The position numbers were made by a program, and so were the translations under genes. A model generated the notes under the pieces. The model was not told where the DNA came from and did no database searches. It saw nothing but the letters and a program-made list of their open reading frames with translations. Source: an uncultured Olsenella sp. (GTDB lineage: Bacteria > Actinomycetota > Coriobacteriia > Coriobacteriales > Atopobiaceae). From it: 64,000 bases of DNA. The stretch is from positions 124,001 through 188,000 of the forward strand of contig CAKUIF010000003.1 in NCBI GenBank assembly GCA_934660915.1, given 5' to 3'. Below, piece by piece: positions 24,847 to 34,134 of this stretch; the first letter of the stretch is position 1, and every line of letters starts with the position of its first letter.

Positions 24847-25717
24847 GCACGTCTTCCGCAACGAGTACGTGGTTTGCGAGCCGAGCGCCCGCGACTACGT
24901 TCTTCACTACCGCGACCGCGGCTGCCTGGTGTGCGTGGTCGCCCACGGCAAGGACGCCGCCGACGCCTGGGCGATGGGCAACGAGTTCTGTTTGCCGCGC
25001 GTGGCCGACTTCGAGCGGGCGCCCGAGCGCCTCGTGTACGCCTTCGCCATAGACGACGCGCGCTTCTTCCTAGCTCTTGACGACGAAGTAGCAGAGCCTG
25101 AGGGATTCACCTACGAGGCCATCAACTGGCTGCGCTATGCCGAGCCCGAGGAGCTCCTCTTTGCCGCCGTCACGGGAAGCCAGCTCGACCGCTGGTACCG
25201 CGACAACCGCTATTGCTCGCGCTGCGGCCACCCCACCGAGCTCGGCCCCCGCAGCCGCGAGGTTGTCTGCCCCGACTGCGCGAAGATCACCTACCCGAAG
25301 ATTTGCCCGGGCATCATCTGCGGAATCGTCGACTGCTCCGGGGAGCGCGAGCGCATCGTGCTCACGCGCTACAACGGCCGCACCACGGCGCTGTGGGCGC
25401 TCGTCGCCGGCTTCACCGAGATCGGCGAGCCGCTCGAGGACACCGTGCGTCGCGAGGTCATGGAGGAGGTCGGCCTCACCGTGAAGAACCTGCGGTTCTA
25501 CAAGAGCCAGCCGTGGAGCTTCTCGGACACGCTGCTCGTGGGCTTCTGGGCCGAGGTGGACGGCGACGACGCCATCCGCGTGGACCACGAGGAGCTCAAG
25601 GAGGCGCGCTGGTTCGACCGCGACGAGATTCCTCTGGAGCGCACCGGCGATCGCGTGAGCATGACCGGCGAGATGATCGAGCAGTTCCGCCTCCACGGCC
25701 GCGAGGTGCTCAAGTAA
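24827..25717 (+). CDS. nudC: NADH pyrophosphatase / NAD-RNA decapping hydrolase NudC
   Basis: 296 residues. NudC hydrolyses NADH to NMNH and AMP and removes NAD caps from RNA. Order: N-terminal domain, zinc ribbon (CSRCGH...CPDC, about residues 132-155), Nudix domain with the full box GFTEIGEPLEDTVRREVMEEVGL split around residues 195-217, and the NADH-specificity motif SQPWSFSDTLLVGF just after it. The start ATG overlaps the previous gene by 20 bases. Length and motifs match the family, so activity is expected. Confidence 0.93.
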   Translation: MIQEIGEHVFRNEYVVCEPSARDYVLHYRDRGCLVCVVAHGKDAADAWAMGNEFCLPRVADFERAPERLVYAFAIDDARFFLALDDEVAEPEGFTYEAINWLRYAEPEELLFAAVTGSQLDRWYRDNRYCSRCGHPTELGPRSREVVCPDCAKITYPKICPGIICGIVDCSGERERIVLTRYNGRTTALWALVAGFTEIGEPLEDTVRREVMEEVGLTVKNLRFYKSQPWSFSDTLLVGFWAEVDGDDAIRVDHEELKEARWFDRDEIPLERTGDRVSMTGEMIEQFRLHGREVLK

Positions 25718-25765
25718 ATACACCCGCCTTGGGCGTGACCTGAAGCTCGGCTAGTTGGCCGGGCT

Positions 25766-26026
25766 TCATTCGTAGTTGCGCTCGCGGATCTGGCCCAAGG
25801 CCCGCTCGGCTTCCTCCTCCTCGGGCGTCACGTAGTCGATGAGGTCGCCCGGCTTGCAGTTGAGGACTTGGCACATCGCCTCGAGCGTCGAGAAGCGCAC
25901 GCCTCGAATCTTTCCGTTCTTGATGTTCGAGAGGTTGACGGTTGAGGTGCCGATGCGCTCGGCGAGCTCGGTCGACGAGATCTTCTTCTCGGCCATGATG
26001 CGGTCGAGCCTCATGACTATGGGCAC
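25766..26026 (-). CDS. Cro/CI-type (YozG-like) HTH regulator
   Basis: 86 residues from a GTG at 26026 with GGAGGT 8 bases upstream; an ATG four codons on (26014) is the alternative. It is a compact XRE helix-turn-helix protein (IMAEKKISSTELAERIGTS, then NLSNIKNGKIRGVRFSTLEA) of the YozG type, ending in an acidic tail. Such regulators usually sit next to a DUF2975 membrane protein, as here. The target and the signal are unknown. Confidence 0.85.
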   Translation of the reverse strand: MPIVMRLDRIMAEKKISSTELAERIGTSTVNLSNIKNGKIRGVRFSTLEAMCQVLNCKPGDLIDYVTPEEEEAERALGQIRERNYE

Positions 26027-26090
26027 CTCTTCACCTCCGGTTTCTGTGTAGCCCATTGCTTGGACATGGGTAAAACAATGCGCGATTGTA

Positions 26091-26591
26091 CTAAAGAATC
26101 GAGTCCGAGTCTTCCTGGAGGGCGTTTGCGTAGCGCAGGACGATTGCAAGTGCGATTGTGAACGCGATGAGCACCAGAACTGTGGGGTCGGCGGTGCCCT
26201 GTTGCTCGATATACAGAGTTCCGTTGATGTGGGGCACGGGGATCGGCGGGATTCCTGGACGTATGCAGTCAAGTGCGTATTTAATGCCAAGAAGGACTCC
26301 GGCTATGCCAAGTTTCAAAGACTGCGAAGATCCAAATGGTTTCTCCGACCTGTGAATATGCAAAAAGAAGCTGGCGAACAGCAGCGACGCGAGGACAGGC
26401 AAAGTCAGTGCGGCGAGTTTGTTCTCGATCCAGCCATGCTGAAGATACTCGCACGATCCGACGCGACTTTGCGCGTAAAGGTAGAGGGCAAGCAGCGCCG
26501 CACAGAGCGCTGCGATCGCAAACATGAGGAGCGCCGCCACAAGGCTTGACGTGCGTGCCCGCCTATGTGCCTTTTCGAGCTTGGTATCCAT
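26091..26591 (-). CDS. DUF2975 membrane protein
   Basis: 166 residues with four hydrophobic segments (about 18-40, 58-78, 92-108 and 137-155), starting MDTKLEKAHRRARTS. Topology and the adjacent YozG-like regulator match the DUF2975 family. The pair may form a sensor-regulator unit in which the membrane protein modulates the small HTH protein; this is a proposal from recurring gene order, not an established mechanism. The start follows GGCAGGAGCCCC. An AT-rich divergent promoter region lies upstream. Confidence 0.78.
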   Translation of the reverse strand: MDTKLEKAHRRARTSSLVAALLMFAIAALCAALLALYLYAQSRVGSCEYLQHGWIENKLAALTLPVLASLLFASFFLHIHRSEKPFGSSQSLKLGIAGVLLGIKYALDCIRPGIPPIPVPHINGTLYIEQQGTADPTVLVLIAFTIALAIVLRYANALQEDSDSIL

Positions 26592-26760
26592 GGGGCTCCT
26601 GCCGTTTCTTAGTAAACTTAATGTCTTAGTTTAACCGCTTACCGCATAAAGCAGAGCGCTCGCACTGTTTGCTTTGTAAGGTCATTCTACAAATTAACTA
26701 AGTAAAGTAAAACATTAATTAGCGCATCTTTCCGCTGTGCTGTTCGGATTGGGGGCGAAG
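26592..26760. promoter_or_regulatory. AT-rich divergent promoter region with a hyphenated inverted repeat
   Basis: This stretch is strikingly AT-rich for the genome. It holds an imperfect inverted repeat: CTTAATGTCTTAGTTTAA (about 26618-26635) and TTAACTAAG...ACATTAAT (about 26694-26720). It lies between the DUF2975 gene and the ABC exporter, so it may be the operator of the YozG-like protein acting on both. Only the sequence symmetry is observed. Confidence 0.4.
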
Positions 26761-28840
26761 ATGGTCACGCGGTTTCTGAGCACATCGGTTCGGTGGCTCT
26801 CCAGGAGTTTGCTCGCGATGGCACTGATCGTCGCGTTCGCGGTCCTTGTGAACTTCTCGACGCTCGCAAACGGGAGCGTTGGCCTGGATCTTGGGCAGGA
26901 AATCGAGATCAACCGTGCGCTCATCGAGGCCGATCCCGAGTTGTCCACCGGGCTCTATGGCCAGTCGATCGAGGCATGGGATGCTGGCGACTACGCCGCG
27001 TTCTTTGAGCTGCAGGCGCGGGAGCTCGAGGATCCCGCGCAGGGCATGAAGCCCCACGCGGAGCTCTATCACGCAATGGCGGCCGAGGCCGCCGATGCTG
27101 CGTACAAACGCGCCTCTGAGTTGCCCGCGATTGAGTACCTAGCCTATGCGGACAAGGGCCTTGAATGGCCCGCGACTTGGAATTTGTCGAACGCGGGGCT
27201 TATGAGTGAGGGCGACTGGATCTATGCCAGGCGCTGGGGCGGCGTGATCCAGGCGGGGTTCTGTCTGGCTTTGGCATTGCTGGCGGCCCGGATGCAGCGA
27301 CGGGGGGAGGCTCGCCTCGCAGGCGCCGGTGAGTTGGGGCGGCGACGCCGTCCGCGTGTTCCTCGGAAGCCTGGCGAGCACCGCCGTAATCGCGGTCATC
27401 CTCGCGCTGATCTGGGCTCCCTCCGTTATTTCCCATGCCGTGGCCAACGGAATCGGCAACCCATCGTTTCCCGTGCTCGCGGGGTCGGGGAGCGAGTATT
27501 GGGTGAGCTCCGCAGGCGTGGCCGTGGTGGAGGGCGCTGTTCTATGGTTGCTTCAAATCCTCATGTGGTCGCTTCTTGCGCAGACGAGCATCGCCCTCTT
27601 CAACAACGTGGTGCCGGGCGGGTTTGCGGGCGCGATCGTGCTCGTTATCGGTTGGTCCGCGCTTACGCCTGAGCTGCGCCGCTCGCTCGGCGACGTCGCG
27701 CGCTTCTTGCCGTCGACATACCTGGACGTGCACGGTGCCGTAGGGTCCACGACGTATTTCCCGAGCCTTCTGCCCCTTGAGGGGCTTAGCTTCGCGAACG
27801 GCTGCCTTGCCTTCGGGTGGGCGATCGCGCTTTTGGCGGTCACGGTCGTCGTGTGGGGCCTCGCTGGAAAGAAGCGCCCTGCGCTCTCGGCCCCGGGTAG
27901 CGGCTCCAAAGGCCTTGCCTCGAGCGGACGGGACCGAGCCGCCGTAAAGGATCCCCGCCCTGCTCGGGCCTCCTTCGCTGCCTGCATCGCCAGCTTTGCA
28001 AAGCCCCTGCTTGCAAGACCGCTCCCGTATGCGCTCGCGGCCGCCGCCGCGCTTGTTCTTGCGGGGCCGCACCTCCTGGGGCTCGGCCCCGACCTCGAGC
28101 CGTACGCGCCCGAGCGCCTCAAGAACGCACGGACGCAGATCTCGGTCGCGGAGGGCAGCTACGAGCAAGGAAGCGCCGAGCGCGAGGTATGCTCGCGCCT
28201 TCGCGGGCTTCTTTCCACGTATCTCAACGACACCGCGGGCCGCGCCGGCATCAAGGCGCTCGCGGACTATAAGCACGAGCTGGGCGTCCTCGCCTGTGAC
28301 GGGAGCCCGCTGGCCTCCGAGCTCGATGTGGATGCGGGCCGCGTCGGGGGAGAGGCCGCTTTCCTCGACGCGGTGTCCGAGCTTCCCGAGCCCGTGCTCT
28401 ACGGTTCCGCGCGCCAGATGCCGCTGCTCACGTACCTGGGATATGTTTCCGCTGTCGTGCCGGCGATTGCGTGGGCGATGCCAGCCCTCGCGCTCTGCGT
28501 GGCGCTCGTCCGGATGCGATCGAACGGCAGCCTGGTGCAGCAGGCGCCGGTGCCCGCGCGAACGCGGGTGGCCGCGTCCTTCGTCGCCTGCGGTGCCGCC
28601 GCGCTCGCGATCGGGGCGGCGGCGTTTCTGCCGACGGCGTTGCTGTGCGCTGCGTCCGGCGCGGGCCTCGGCGGGGGAGACTACCCGTTCCTCACGTTCG
28701 GCGCCGGGGGATTCCTCGTTCGCTCCGCCGTCCCGCGCGCAGGCTTTGCGGTGGCGCTTGCCTGCGCGTCCTCTGCCTTCGTGATTCTTATGGGGTCCTT
28801 CTTGCCAACGATTTTGGAGGTGCGCCATGCTGCGCGTTGA
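26761..28840 (+). pseudogene. ABC-2 type exporter permease, split by a frameshift in a G6 tract
   Basis: Two overlapping frames form one large permease. Frame 1 from the ATG at 26761 gives TM1, a 110-residue extracytoplasmic loop and TM2, ending in RMQRR. Frame 2 carries on from there to 28840. Removing one G from GGGGGG at 27302-27307 joins them as RRGRLASQAPVSWGGDAVRV, giving about 692 residues. The joined protein is an internal duplication: the second half repeats the layout, with RMRSNGSLVQQAPVPARTRV matching the junction region. A GTG at 27329 could independently start the C-terminal part. It probably pairs with the ATPase at 28827. Sequencing error, phase variation or decay cannot be told apart here. 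Confidence 0.75.
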
Positions 28841-29501
28841 CGACCTGAGCGTCTGCTATGGAAAGAAGCTCGTGATCGACCACGTGAGTGCCGGCTTCAA
28901 GCCCGGGCGCATCTACGGCCTCGTGGCGCCCAACGGTTGCGGCAAGTCGACTCTGTTGCGCGCCATGGCGGGCACGGGTAACGGCCGCGTGGAGGGTGCG
29001 GTCTCGGTGGACGCGGGCGAGTGCGCGGGCATCGAGGCGCGCCGCCGCGTCTTTTACGCGCCGGGGGAGGGGACGCTGCTGTATCCCGGCCTCACGGCCG
29101 CCGACCACCTCAAGATGGCGCGCGACCTTTGGGCCTCGGATGTCGACCTTGCCCGCGTGGCGGCCGATTGCCGGGTGGACGGTTTCGGGCACAAGCGGGT
29201 GCGGTCCTTCTCGCAAGGCATGAAGCAGCAGCTCACGCTCGCCGTCGCCTACGCCACAGGCGCTCGCTACCTCCTGCTGGACGAGCCGATGAACGCGCTC
29301 GACCCCACGAACGTCGCCGTGCAGGGCGAGCTTATCCGCAAGGCGGCCGCCGAGGGCGGCTGCGTGGTCCTCTCGTCGCATATCCTGGGAAACGTCGACG
29401 AGCTGTGCGACACCGTGCTGTTTCTGAAGGACGGGAAGCTCCTGAGGTATGCGGGCGAGCCGAAGTCCGCCGGCGAGCTGTACCGGAAGCTGTTCGGGTA
29501 G
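28827..29501 (+). CDS. ABC exporter ATPase
   Basis: 224 residues: Walker A APNGCGKST, Q-loop replaced by YAPGEGTLLYPGLTA, signature FSQGMKQQ, Walker B LLLDEP and H-loop SSHI. This is the compact ATPase class of ABC-2 exporters for peptides, drugs or antibiotics. It overlaps the permease by 14 bases, so the two are coupled. It ends GELYRKLFG; a second, diverged copy of that 3' end occurs at 29661. The substrate is unknown. Confidence 0.87.
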   Translation: MLRVDDLSVCYGKKLVIDHVSAGFKPGRIYGLVAPNGCGKSTLLRAMAGTGNGRVEGAVSVDAGECAGIEARRRVFYAPGEGTLLYPGLTAADHLKMARDLWASDVDLARVAADCRVDGFGHKRVRSFSQGMKQQLTLAVAYATGARYLLLDEPMNALDPTNVAVQGELIRKAAAEGGCVVLSSHILGNVDELCDTVLFLKDGKLLRYAGEPKSAGELYRKLFG

Positions 29502-29519
29502 GCGTTGCCCAGCGGCTCA

Positions 29520-29616
29520 AAACTGCGCACATAGTGTTTCATATTTGGCAAGAAGAGCTCATCAGCTGGGCTTTTCTCGCCTTTGGTTTGAAAAAGAAAG
29601 ACTAGGTGCGCAGTTT
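29520..29616. repeat. 97-bp hairpin-ended repeat, copy A
   Basis: Ends AAACTGCGCACATAGTGTTTC and GAAAGACTAGGTGCGCAGTTT are inverted repeats (19 of 21 match). A second copy in the same orientation lies at 31024-31120 with 84 of 97 bases identical by my count. Both are preceded by CGGCTCA. It lies in the 375-base gap between the ABC ATPase and the AAA ATPase, which otherwise holds only the duplicated ATPase tail and a purine-rich leader. Confidence 0.8.
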
Positions 29617-29660
29617 CTCCCAACTGGTGAAGTTTTTTGACTCAGTCGTGACAATGTAAG

Positions 29661-29697
29661 CGAGCTGTGCCGGAAGCTCTTCGGGTAGGCGATGCCC
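29661..29697 (+). repeat. Duplicated 3' end of the ABC ATPase gene
   Basis: These 37 bases match 29474-29510 (the last codons, stop and trailer of the ABC ATPase gene) at 34 positions and again read E-L-x-R-K-L-F-G-stop. They lie just beyond repeat copy A. This looks like the scar of a second ATPase copy or of a recombination event involving the repeat. Confidence 0.75.
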
Positions 29698-29876
29698 GCA
29701 CAGGCCTGGACGGGGTCGACTCACAGAGACGGTTTCTAGAGAGCTGTTTTCTGCGAGTCGATCCCTTTTGTAAATGAGATCCATAGCAGAGGATTCCTGC
29801 AAAAAGCGCAGGCAAGCGTCGGTTTGACCAATTAGGGAAAAAAGGAAAAAATAGGAAAAAAAGGAAAGGAGAGCCA

Positions 29877-30974
29877 ATGCGCAAAGACACGATCTTCTCG
29901 CCGGCGTTCGGAAACAGGCCTACATACCTCGTCGGCAGAGAGTCTGTTCTTGAGAACCTATGCTTAGGACTTGAGTCGATGCCGGGGAGCAAAGAACGCT
30001 CAACGGTTCTTTTGGGACAGCGCGGAAGCGGCAAGACGGTTCTCCTTTGGGAGTTGGCGGACCGTGCAGCCGCGCGAGGGTTTGTCGTTGCTTCCCCGAC
30101 TATCGCCTCTGACGGTATGCTCGCCAGGATCGTCGAGAAAATCCAGGATGCTGGCGCCAGATTCGTGCCGGATGCCCCGCACGTTTCCGGCGGGACTGTA
30201 GGCGTTTTCGGCTTTGAGGTGGGGCTTGAGTTCAGCAGAGAGGTCGAGGAGACCAAGTCCGCGCAGTTCAAGCTGACACAGCTGGTAAGGAGGCTCAGTA
30301 AACAAGGGCACGGCGTTTTGATCCTCGTGGATGAGCTCCAGGCAAACTCGAAAGATGTTCGCGAGCTGGTTGCCGTCTATCAGGAGCTCATCGGCGAGGG
30401 GCTGAACGTGGCCCTCGTAATGGCAGGGCTGCCGGGTGCGGTTTCGGCGACGTTGAACGATAAGGTTTTGACCTTCCTGAACCGTGCGCGAAAGGTCGCT
30501 CTTGGCCCGCTGCCCACCATGGACGTGGAAGCGTTCTATGCCAGTGCCTTTGAGAAGCTGAAGGTGGGGGCGTCGCCTGCGCAAGTGCAGCGAGCCGCGC
30601 AGACCGCTCAGGGCTCGCCCTATCTCATGCAGCTGGTCGGCCATGGAATCGTGCTGCGGGCCGAAGGGGGCACTTTGCCTGAAGAGGCGTTTGATGCCGC
30701 CATCGCCTCGGCTCGACGTGAGTTCGTGAACGACGTCTGCGAGACAACGCTTGCGGCGCTCTCGGATATGGACGTCCGCTTTCTTTGCGCGATGGCGCTG
30801 GATGAGGGGGAAAGCTCGACCGCAAGGGTTGCCGAGCGCCTGGACGTTACCGTTGACTATGCGCAAAAGTACCGTAAACGCCTCATCGACGCCGGCGTGA
30901 TTGAGTCTTCTGGCTGGGGAAAGGTCAGGATCTGCGTCCCTTTGCTCGAAGGGTATCTGCGCGAGCGGCAATAA
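29877..30974 (+). CDS. AAA-family ATPase with C-terminal winged helix (MoxR/Orc-like P-loop protein)
   Basis: 365 residues. Walker A GQRGSGKT lies near residue 47, Walker B-like ILVDELQ near 155, and a sensor-like VALVMAGLPG follows. The C-terminal part (STARVAERLDVTVDYAQKYRKRLIDAG) is a winged helix-turn-helix. It belongs to a broad group of stand-alone ATPases seen on accessory islands; the function is not known. It starts after a remarkable purine tract built of GGAAAAAA-like units (29834-29873). The gene sits between two copies of a 97-bp repeat, which suggests it moved as a cassette. Confidence 0.75.
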   Translation: MRKDTIFSPAFGNRPTYLVGRESVLENLCLGLESMPGSKERSTVLLGQRGSGKTVLLWELADRAAARGFVVASPTIASDGMLARIVEKIQDAGARFVPDAPHVSGGTVGVFGFEVGLEFSREVEETKSAQFKLTQLVRRLSKQGHGVLILVDELQANSKDVRELVAVYQELIGEGLNVALVMAGLPGAVSATLNDKVLTFLNRARKVALGPLPTMDVEAFYASAFEKLKVGASPAQVQRAAQTAQGSPYLMQLVGHGIVLRAEGGTLPEEAFDAAIASARREFVNDVCETTLAALSDMDVRFLCAMALDEGESSTARVAERLDVTVDYAQKYRKRLIDAGVIESSGWGKVRICVPLLEGYLRERQ

Positions 30975-31023
30975 GGGCGGGACAGGACGCCGTCGGCACT
31001 TCTGGGCGTCGTCCGGCGGCTCA

Positions 31024-31120
31024 AAACTGATCACCTAGTGTTTCTTTTTAGGCGGGAGGAGCTCACCAACTGGGCTTTTCTTGCCTTTGGTTTGAAAAAG
31101 AAAGACTATGTGCGCAGTTT
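31024..31120. repeat. 97-bp hairpin-ended repeat, copy B
   Basis: Second copy of the repeat at 29520-29616, same length and orientation, again with inverted ends (AAACTGATCACCTAGTGTTTC and GAAAGACTATGTGCGCAGTTT). It lies between the AAA ATPase and the convergent HAD phosphatase gene. Confidence 0.8.
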
Positions 31121-31178
31121 TTTGCCGGGCGAGGGCGGGGGCAAGAAGCGCGCGGCCGCCGCCCGAAAGCCGCGCGGC

Positions 31179-32000
31179 TTAGCGCCCCAGAACGAACTTC
31201 TCGATGACCTCGGCGACGGCGCCGGCGTTGTTGTCGGCGGCGCAGACGTAGCCGGCGGCGGCCTTGGCCTCGTCGGTGGCGTTGGCCACGGCGCAGCCGA
31301 GCCCCGCGGCGCGAATCATGCTGACGTCGTTGGAGTTGTCGCCGATGGCGATGGTCTCCTCGGGCGCGATCCCCAGGCGCTCGGCGAGGGCAAGAAGCCC
31401 CGTGCCCTTGTTCACGCCCGGCGCGTTGAACTCGAGGTAGCGGTTGCCGGAGTAGTAGACGTCGAGCCCGTCGGAGAGGCCCGCCTCGGCCATCTCTCGC
31501 TCAATGCGCTGCAGGTAGGACATGTCAAGGCTCATGTAGATGACCTTGACGACGGTCTGCCCGGCGAGGAAGTCGAGCGTGGGCTCGTTAGTCTCGATGA
31601 TGTTCATGCGGCCCTCGATGTAGGCGCGCTCCTCGGGGATGTAGTTGTAGAGGTAGACGGGGTCGAGGGTGTTCACATGCATGGTCACGCCGTAGCGCAC
31701 GCCGGCGGCGTAGATCTGGCGGGCGCGCTCCCAGGGTAGCGAGCAGCTTGTGATGGGCGCAGGCGAGGAGTTGCGCGTGAGGCAGCCGCCGTTGAAAGAG
31801 AGCACGTAGTCGTCAGCGCTGCCGGTAAGCCCGAGCTCGTCCAGGGTCACGCCGACGGAGCCGGCGGGCCTGCCGGTGGCGGGGACGAAGCGGACTCCGA
31901 GCTCGCGTGCGGCTGCCACGGCCTCACGGACGCGCGCGGGCACGTGGTGGTCGTCGTCGAGCAGGGTCTCGTCGAGGTCGGACGCGATGAGCTTGTACAC
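31179..32000 (-). CDS. Cof-type HAD-IIB family phosphatase
   Basis: 273 residues from a GTG at 32000 (AGGAACTCCC upstream). HAD motifs: I ASDLDETLLDDD (nucleophile D8 and acid D10), II PATGRP, III the lysine in NKGTGLLAL, and IV IGDNSNDVSM. The C2B cap domain lies between motifs II and III. Cof-type phosphatases dephosphorylate sugar phosphates, flavin or pyridoxal phosphates; the substrate cannot be chosen from sequence. A related gene lies at 49863-50684. It stands alone on its strand. Confidence 0.9.
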   Translation of the reverse strand: MYKLIASDLDETLLDDDHHVPARVREAVAAARELGVRFVPATGRPAGSVGVTLDELGLTGSADDYVLSFNGGCLTRNSSPAPITSCSLPWERARQIYAAGVRYGVTMHVNTLDPVYLYNYIPEERAYIEGRMNIIETNEPTLDFLAGQTVVKVIYMSLDMSYLQRIEREMAEAGLSDGLDVYYSGNRYLEFNAPGVNKGTGLLALAERLGIAPEETIAIGDNSNDVSMIRAAGLGCAVANATDEAKAAAGYVCAADNNAGAVAEVIEKFVLGR

Positions 32001-32047
32001 GGGAGTTCCTTTCCGGCGCGGATGCTACGGTTACAGTATGCGCCGCC

Positions 32048-32100
32048 GGGCAGTGGGGCGGTTTCTTTGCCGTGGCGAATTGACCGCGTCGAAACCGCCA
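32048..32100 (+). other. Hairpin in the long region upstream of the leu leader
   Basis: CAGTGGGGCGGTTTC (32048-32062) pairs with GAAACCGCCACTG (32088-32100) apart from two bulged G. There is no T tract, so it is not an obvious terminator. It may belong to the promoter region or a longer 5' leader of leuA. Confidence 0.4.
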
Positions 32101-32214
32101 CTGGTCCAAGAAAGAAGAACCACTTGTTAAATTCTCGCATCCACGCAGCGGGGTTGTGGCATAGTGCTAGGAACCGCGTCCGCACGGGGCGCGCGATTAT
32201 CGGGGAGGTCCGGT

Positions 32215-32337
32215 ATGTCACGGCACGAGGCTGCATACGTTCGAGTGAGCGAGCGCGAGATTTCGCGTGTCCTTCTCGGCGGCGCTGAGCTTCTTGCCAC
32301 CGACCTCAACCTACTTCTACTATCGTCCGCGCGTTAG
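32215..32337 (+). CDS. leuL: Leucine-rich leader peptide of the leuA attenuator
   Basis: 40 codons with a good ribosome site (GGGGAGG, 7 bases before the ATG). The product ends DLNLLLLSSAR: near the end five of six consecutive codons are Leu, four in a row, using CTC AAC CTA CTT CTA CTA. CTA is a rare codon in such a GC-rich genome. Nine of 40 residues are Leu. The stop lies 28 bases before a strong terminator and the leuA gene follows. This is the classical arrangement of ribosome-mediated transcription attenuation: low charged tRNA-Leu stalls the ribosome and should prevent terminator formation. Confidence 0.85.
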   Translation: MSRHEAAYVRVSEREISRVLLGGAELLATDLNLLLLSSAR

Positions 32338-32365
32338 GGCATCTTGACACCTGCGCGCGTGACCT

Positions 32366-32406
32366 GAAGCCGCCGGTCCCCAACGGGGCCGGGGCTTCCT
32401 TTTTTT
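32366..32406 (+). terminator. leuA attenuator (terminator)
   Basis: The stem GAAGCC-G-CCGG-T-CCCC pairs with GGGG-CCGG-GGCTTC around an AAC loop, with two single bulges, and is followed by CTTTTTTT. It lies between the leader peptide and leuA. Upstream, GTCCGCGCG (about 32325-32333) can pair with CGCGCGTGAC (32354-32363), a candidate pause or competing hairpin. Confidence 0.88.
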
Positions 32407-32485
32407 GCAGCCTTACGCCAAAAAATCTCGGAACCTCCTTCCAGACGACGCCCGCTTTCGGGCCCTAGACGATTGGATGCACACC

Positions 32486-34021
32486 ATGACCAGGAAGATC
32501 CACATCTTTGACACCACCCTGCGCGACGGCGAGCAGTCCCCCGGCGCCTCCATGAACACCGAGGAGAAGCTCATCGTCGCCCAGCAGCTCATTCGCATGG
32601 GCGTCGACGTCATCGAGGCCGGCTTCCCCATCAGCTCCCCGGGCGACTTCCGTTCCGTCCAGGAGATCGGCCGCATCGCCGGCGACGCCTGCACCGTCTG
32701 CGGCCTCACCCGCGCCGTCGACAAGGACATCGACCGCGCCGCCGAGGCCCTGAAGACCGCCAAGCGCCCGCGCATCCACGCCGGCCTGGGCGTTTCCCCC
32801 TCGCACCTGCGCGACAAGCTCCACATCACCGAGGAGGAGTGCATCGAGCGCGCCCGCCACTGCGTGTCCTACGCAAAGAAGTACGTCGAGGACGTCGAGT
32901 TCTACGCCGAGGACGCCGGCCGCTCCGACCAGGATTTCCTCATCCGCGTGATCCAGGCGGCCGTCGACGCCGGCGCCACCGTGGTCAACATCCCCGACAC
33001 CACCGGCTACAGCCTGCCCGAGGCCTTCGGCGCCCGCATCAAGAGCCTCTCGGACAACGTCATCGGCATCGAGAACGTCATCATCTCGGTCCACACCCAC
33101 AACGACCTGGGCATGGCCACCGCCCTTGCCCTCGAGGGCGTGAAGAACGGCGCCCGCCAGATCGAGTGCACCATCAACGGCCTGGGCGAGCGCGCCGGCA
33201 ACACCGCGCTCGAGGAGGTCGTCATGGCCATCAAGATGCACGGCGAGGAGCTCGACGCCCACACCGACGTCGTGACCCCCGAGCTCACGCGCGCTTCTCA
33301 CCTGGTCAGCCGCATCACGGGCATGAACGTCCAGGCCAACAAGGCCATCGTGGGTGCAAACGCCTTCGCGCACAGCTCCGGCATTCACCAGGACGGCGTG
33401 CTCAAGGCCCGCAACACCTACGAGATCATCGACCCGGCCGACGTGGGCGCCGCCGGCTCCGAGATCATCCTCTCGGCCCGTTCCGGCCACGCCGCGCTGC
33501 GCCACCGCCTCGGCGAGCTGGGCTACACGTTCAAGGACGAGGAGTTCGACGACGTGTACAACCGCTTCCTCGAGATCGCGGACCAAAAGAAGGAGGTCTA
33601 CGACGAGGACCTCGAGTCCATGGTCCAGGAGCGCCAGCGCGAGGTGCAGGCAATCTACTCGCTCGACGCCCTGCAGGTCTCCTGCGGCGACCCGCTCGTT
33701 CCCACCGCGACGGCGACCATCTCCGACGAGCTCGGCGTCTCGCACGTGGTCTGCGCCACGGGCACCGGCCCCGTCGACGCGGCGTACAAGGCCGTCGACC
33801 AGGTCGTGGCGGTCCACGGCGACCTGTCCGAGTTCTCCGTCAAGGCCATCACCCGCGGTATCGACGCCATCGGCGAGGTCACGGTGCGCATCGCGGCCGA
33901 GGACGGCAAGATCTACACCGGCCGCGGCGCGGACAACGACATCATCGTTTCCTCCGCCAAGGCCTACGTCAACGCGATCAACCGCATGATCCAAACCGCC
34001 CGCTCCAAGCAGGGCAAGTAG
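32486..34021 (+). CDS. leuA: 2-isopropylmalate synthase
   Basis: 511 residues. LeuA condenses acetyl-CoA with 2-oxoisovalerate, the first committed step of leucine synthesis. The catalytic TIM barrel starts [19 protein letters not shown] and includes the metal ligands of [13 protein letters not shown]; the C-terminal LeuA dimer domain (about 390-505) is the site of leucine feedback. ATG 32486 is chosen over 32477 because GGA lies 8 bases upstream and it fits the family N-terminus. It is controlled by the attenuator just upstream and ends at a terminator, so it is transcribed separately from leuCDB. Confidence 0.95.
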   Translation: MTRKIHIFDTTLRDGEQSPGASMNTEEKLIVAQQLIRMGVDVIEAGFPISSPGDFRSVQEIGRIAGDACTVCGLTRAVDKDIDRAAEALKTAKRPRIHAGLGVSPSHLRDKLHITEEECIERARHCVSYAKKYVEDVEFYAEDAGRSDQDFLIRVIQAAVDAGATVVNIPDTTGYSLPEAFGARIKSLSDNVIGIENVIISVHTHNDLGMATALALEGVKNGARQIECTINGLGERAGNTALEEVVMAIKMHGEELDAHTDVVTPELTRASHLVSRITGMNVQANKAIVGANAFAHSSGIHQDGVLKARNTYEIIDPADVGAAGSEIILSARSGHAALRHRLGELGYTFKDEEFDDVYNRFLEIADQKKEVYDEDLESMVQERQREVQAIYSLDALQVSCGDPLVPTATATISDELGVSHVVCATGTGPVDAAYKAVDQVVAVHGDLSEFSVKAITRGIDAIGEVTVRIAAEDGKIYTGRGADNDIIVSSAKAYVNAINRMIQTARSKQGK

Positions 34022-34060
34022 CGCCCGCGCGCGGCGGGCTCGCCTTCGCCGCGCAAAGAA

Positions 34061-34093
34061 GGGCCTCCTCGCGCCCTGATCGCGAGGAGGCCC
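34061..34093. terminator. Hairpin terminator between leuA and the convergent LysR gene
   Basis: A perfect 13-bp stem (GGGCCTCCTCGCG at 34061-34073 and CGCGAGGAGGCCC at 34081-34093) with a 7-base loop. No strong T tract on either side, so efficiency is uncertain. Confidence 0.65.
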
Positions 34094-34134
34094 CGGCTGC
34101 GCGCCCGCGCACTTCTTTGCCGCTTTTGGCCCGG

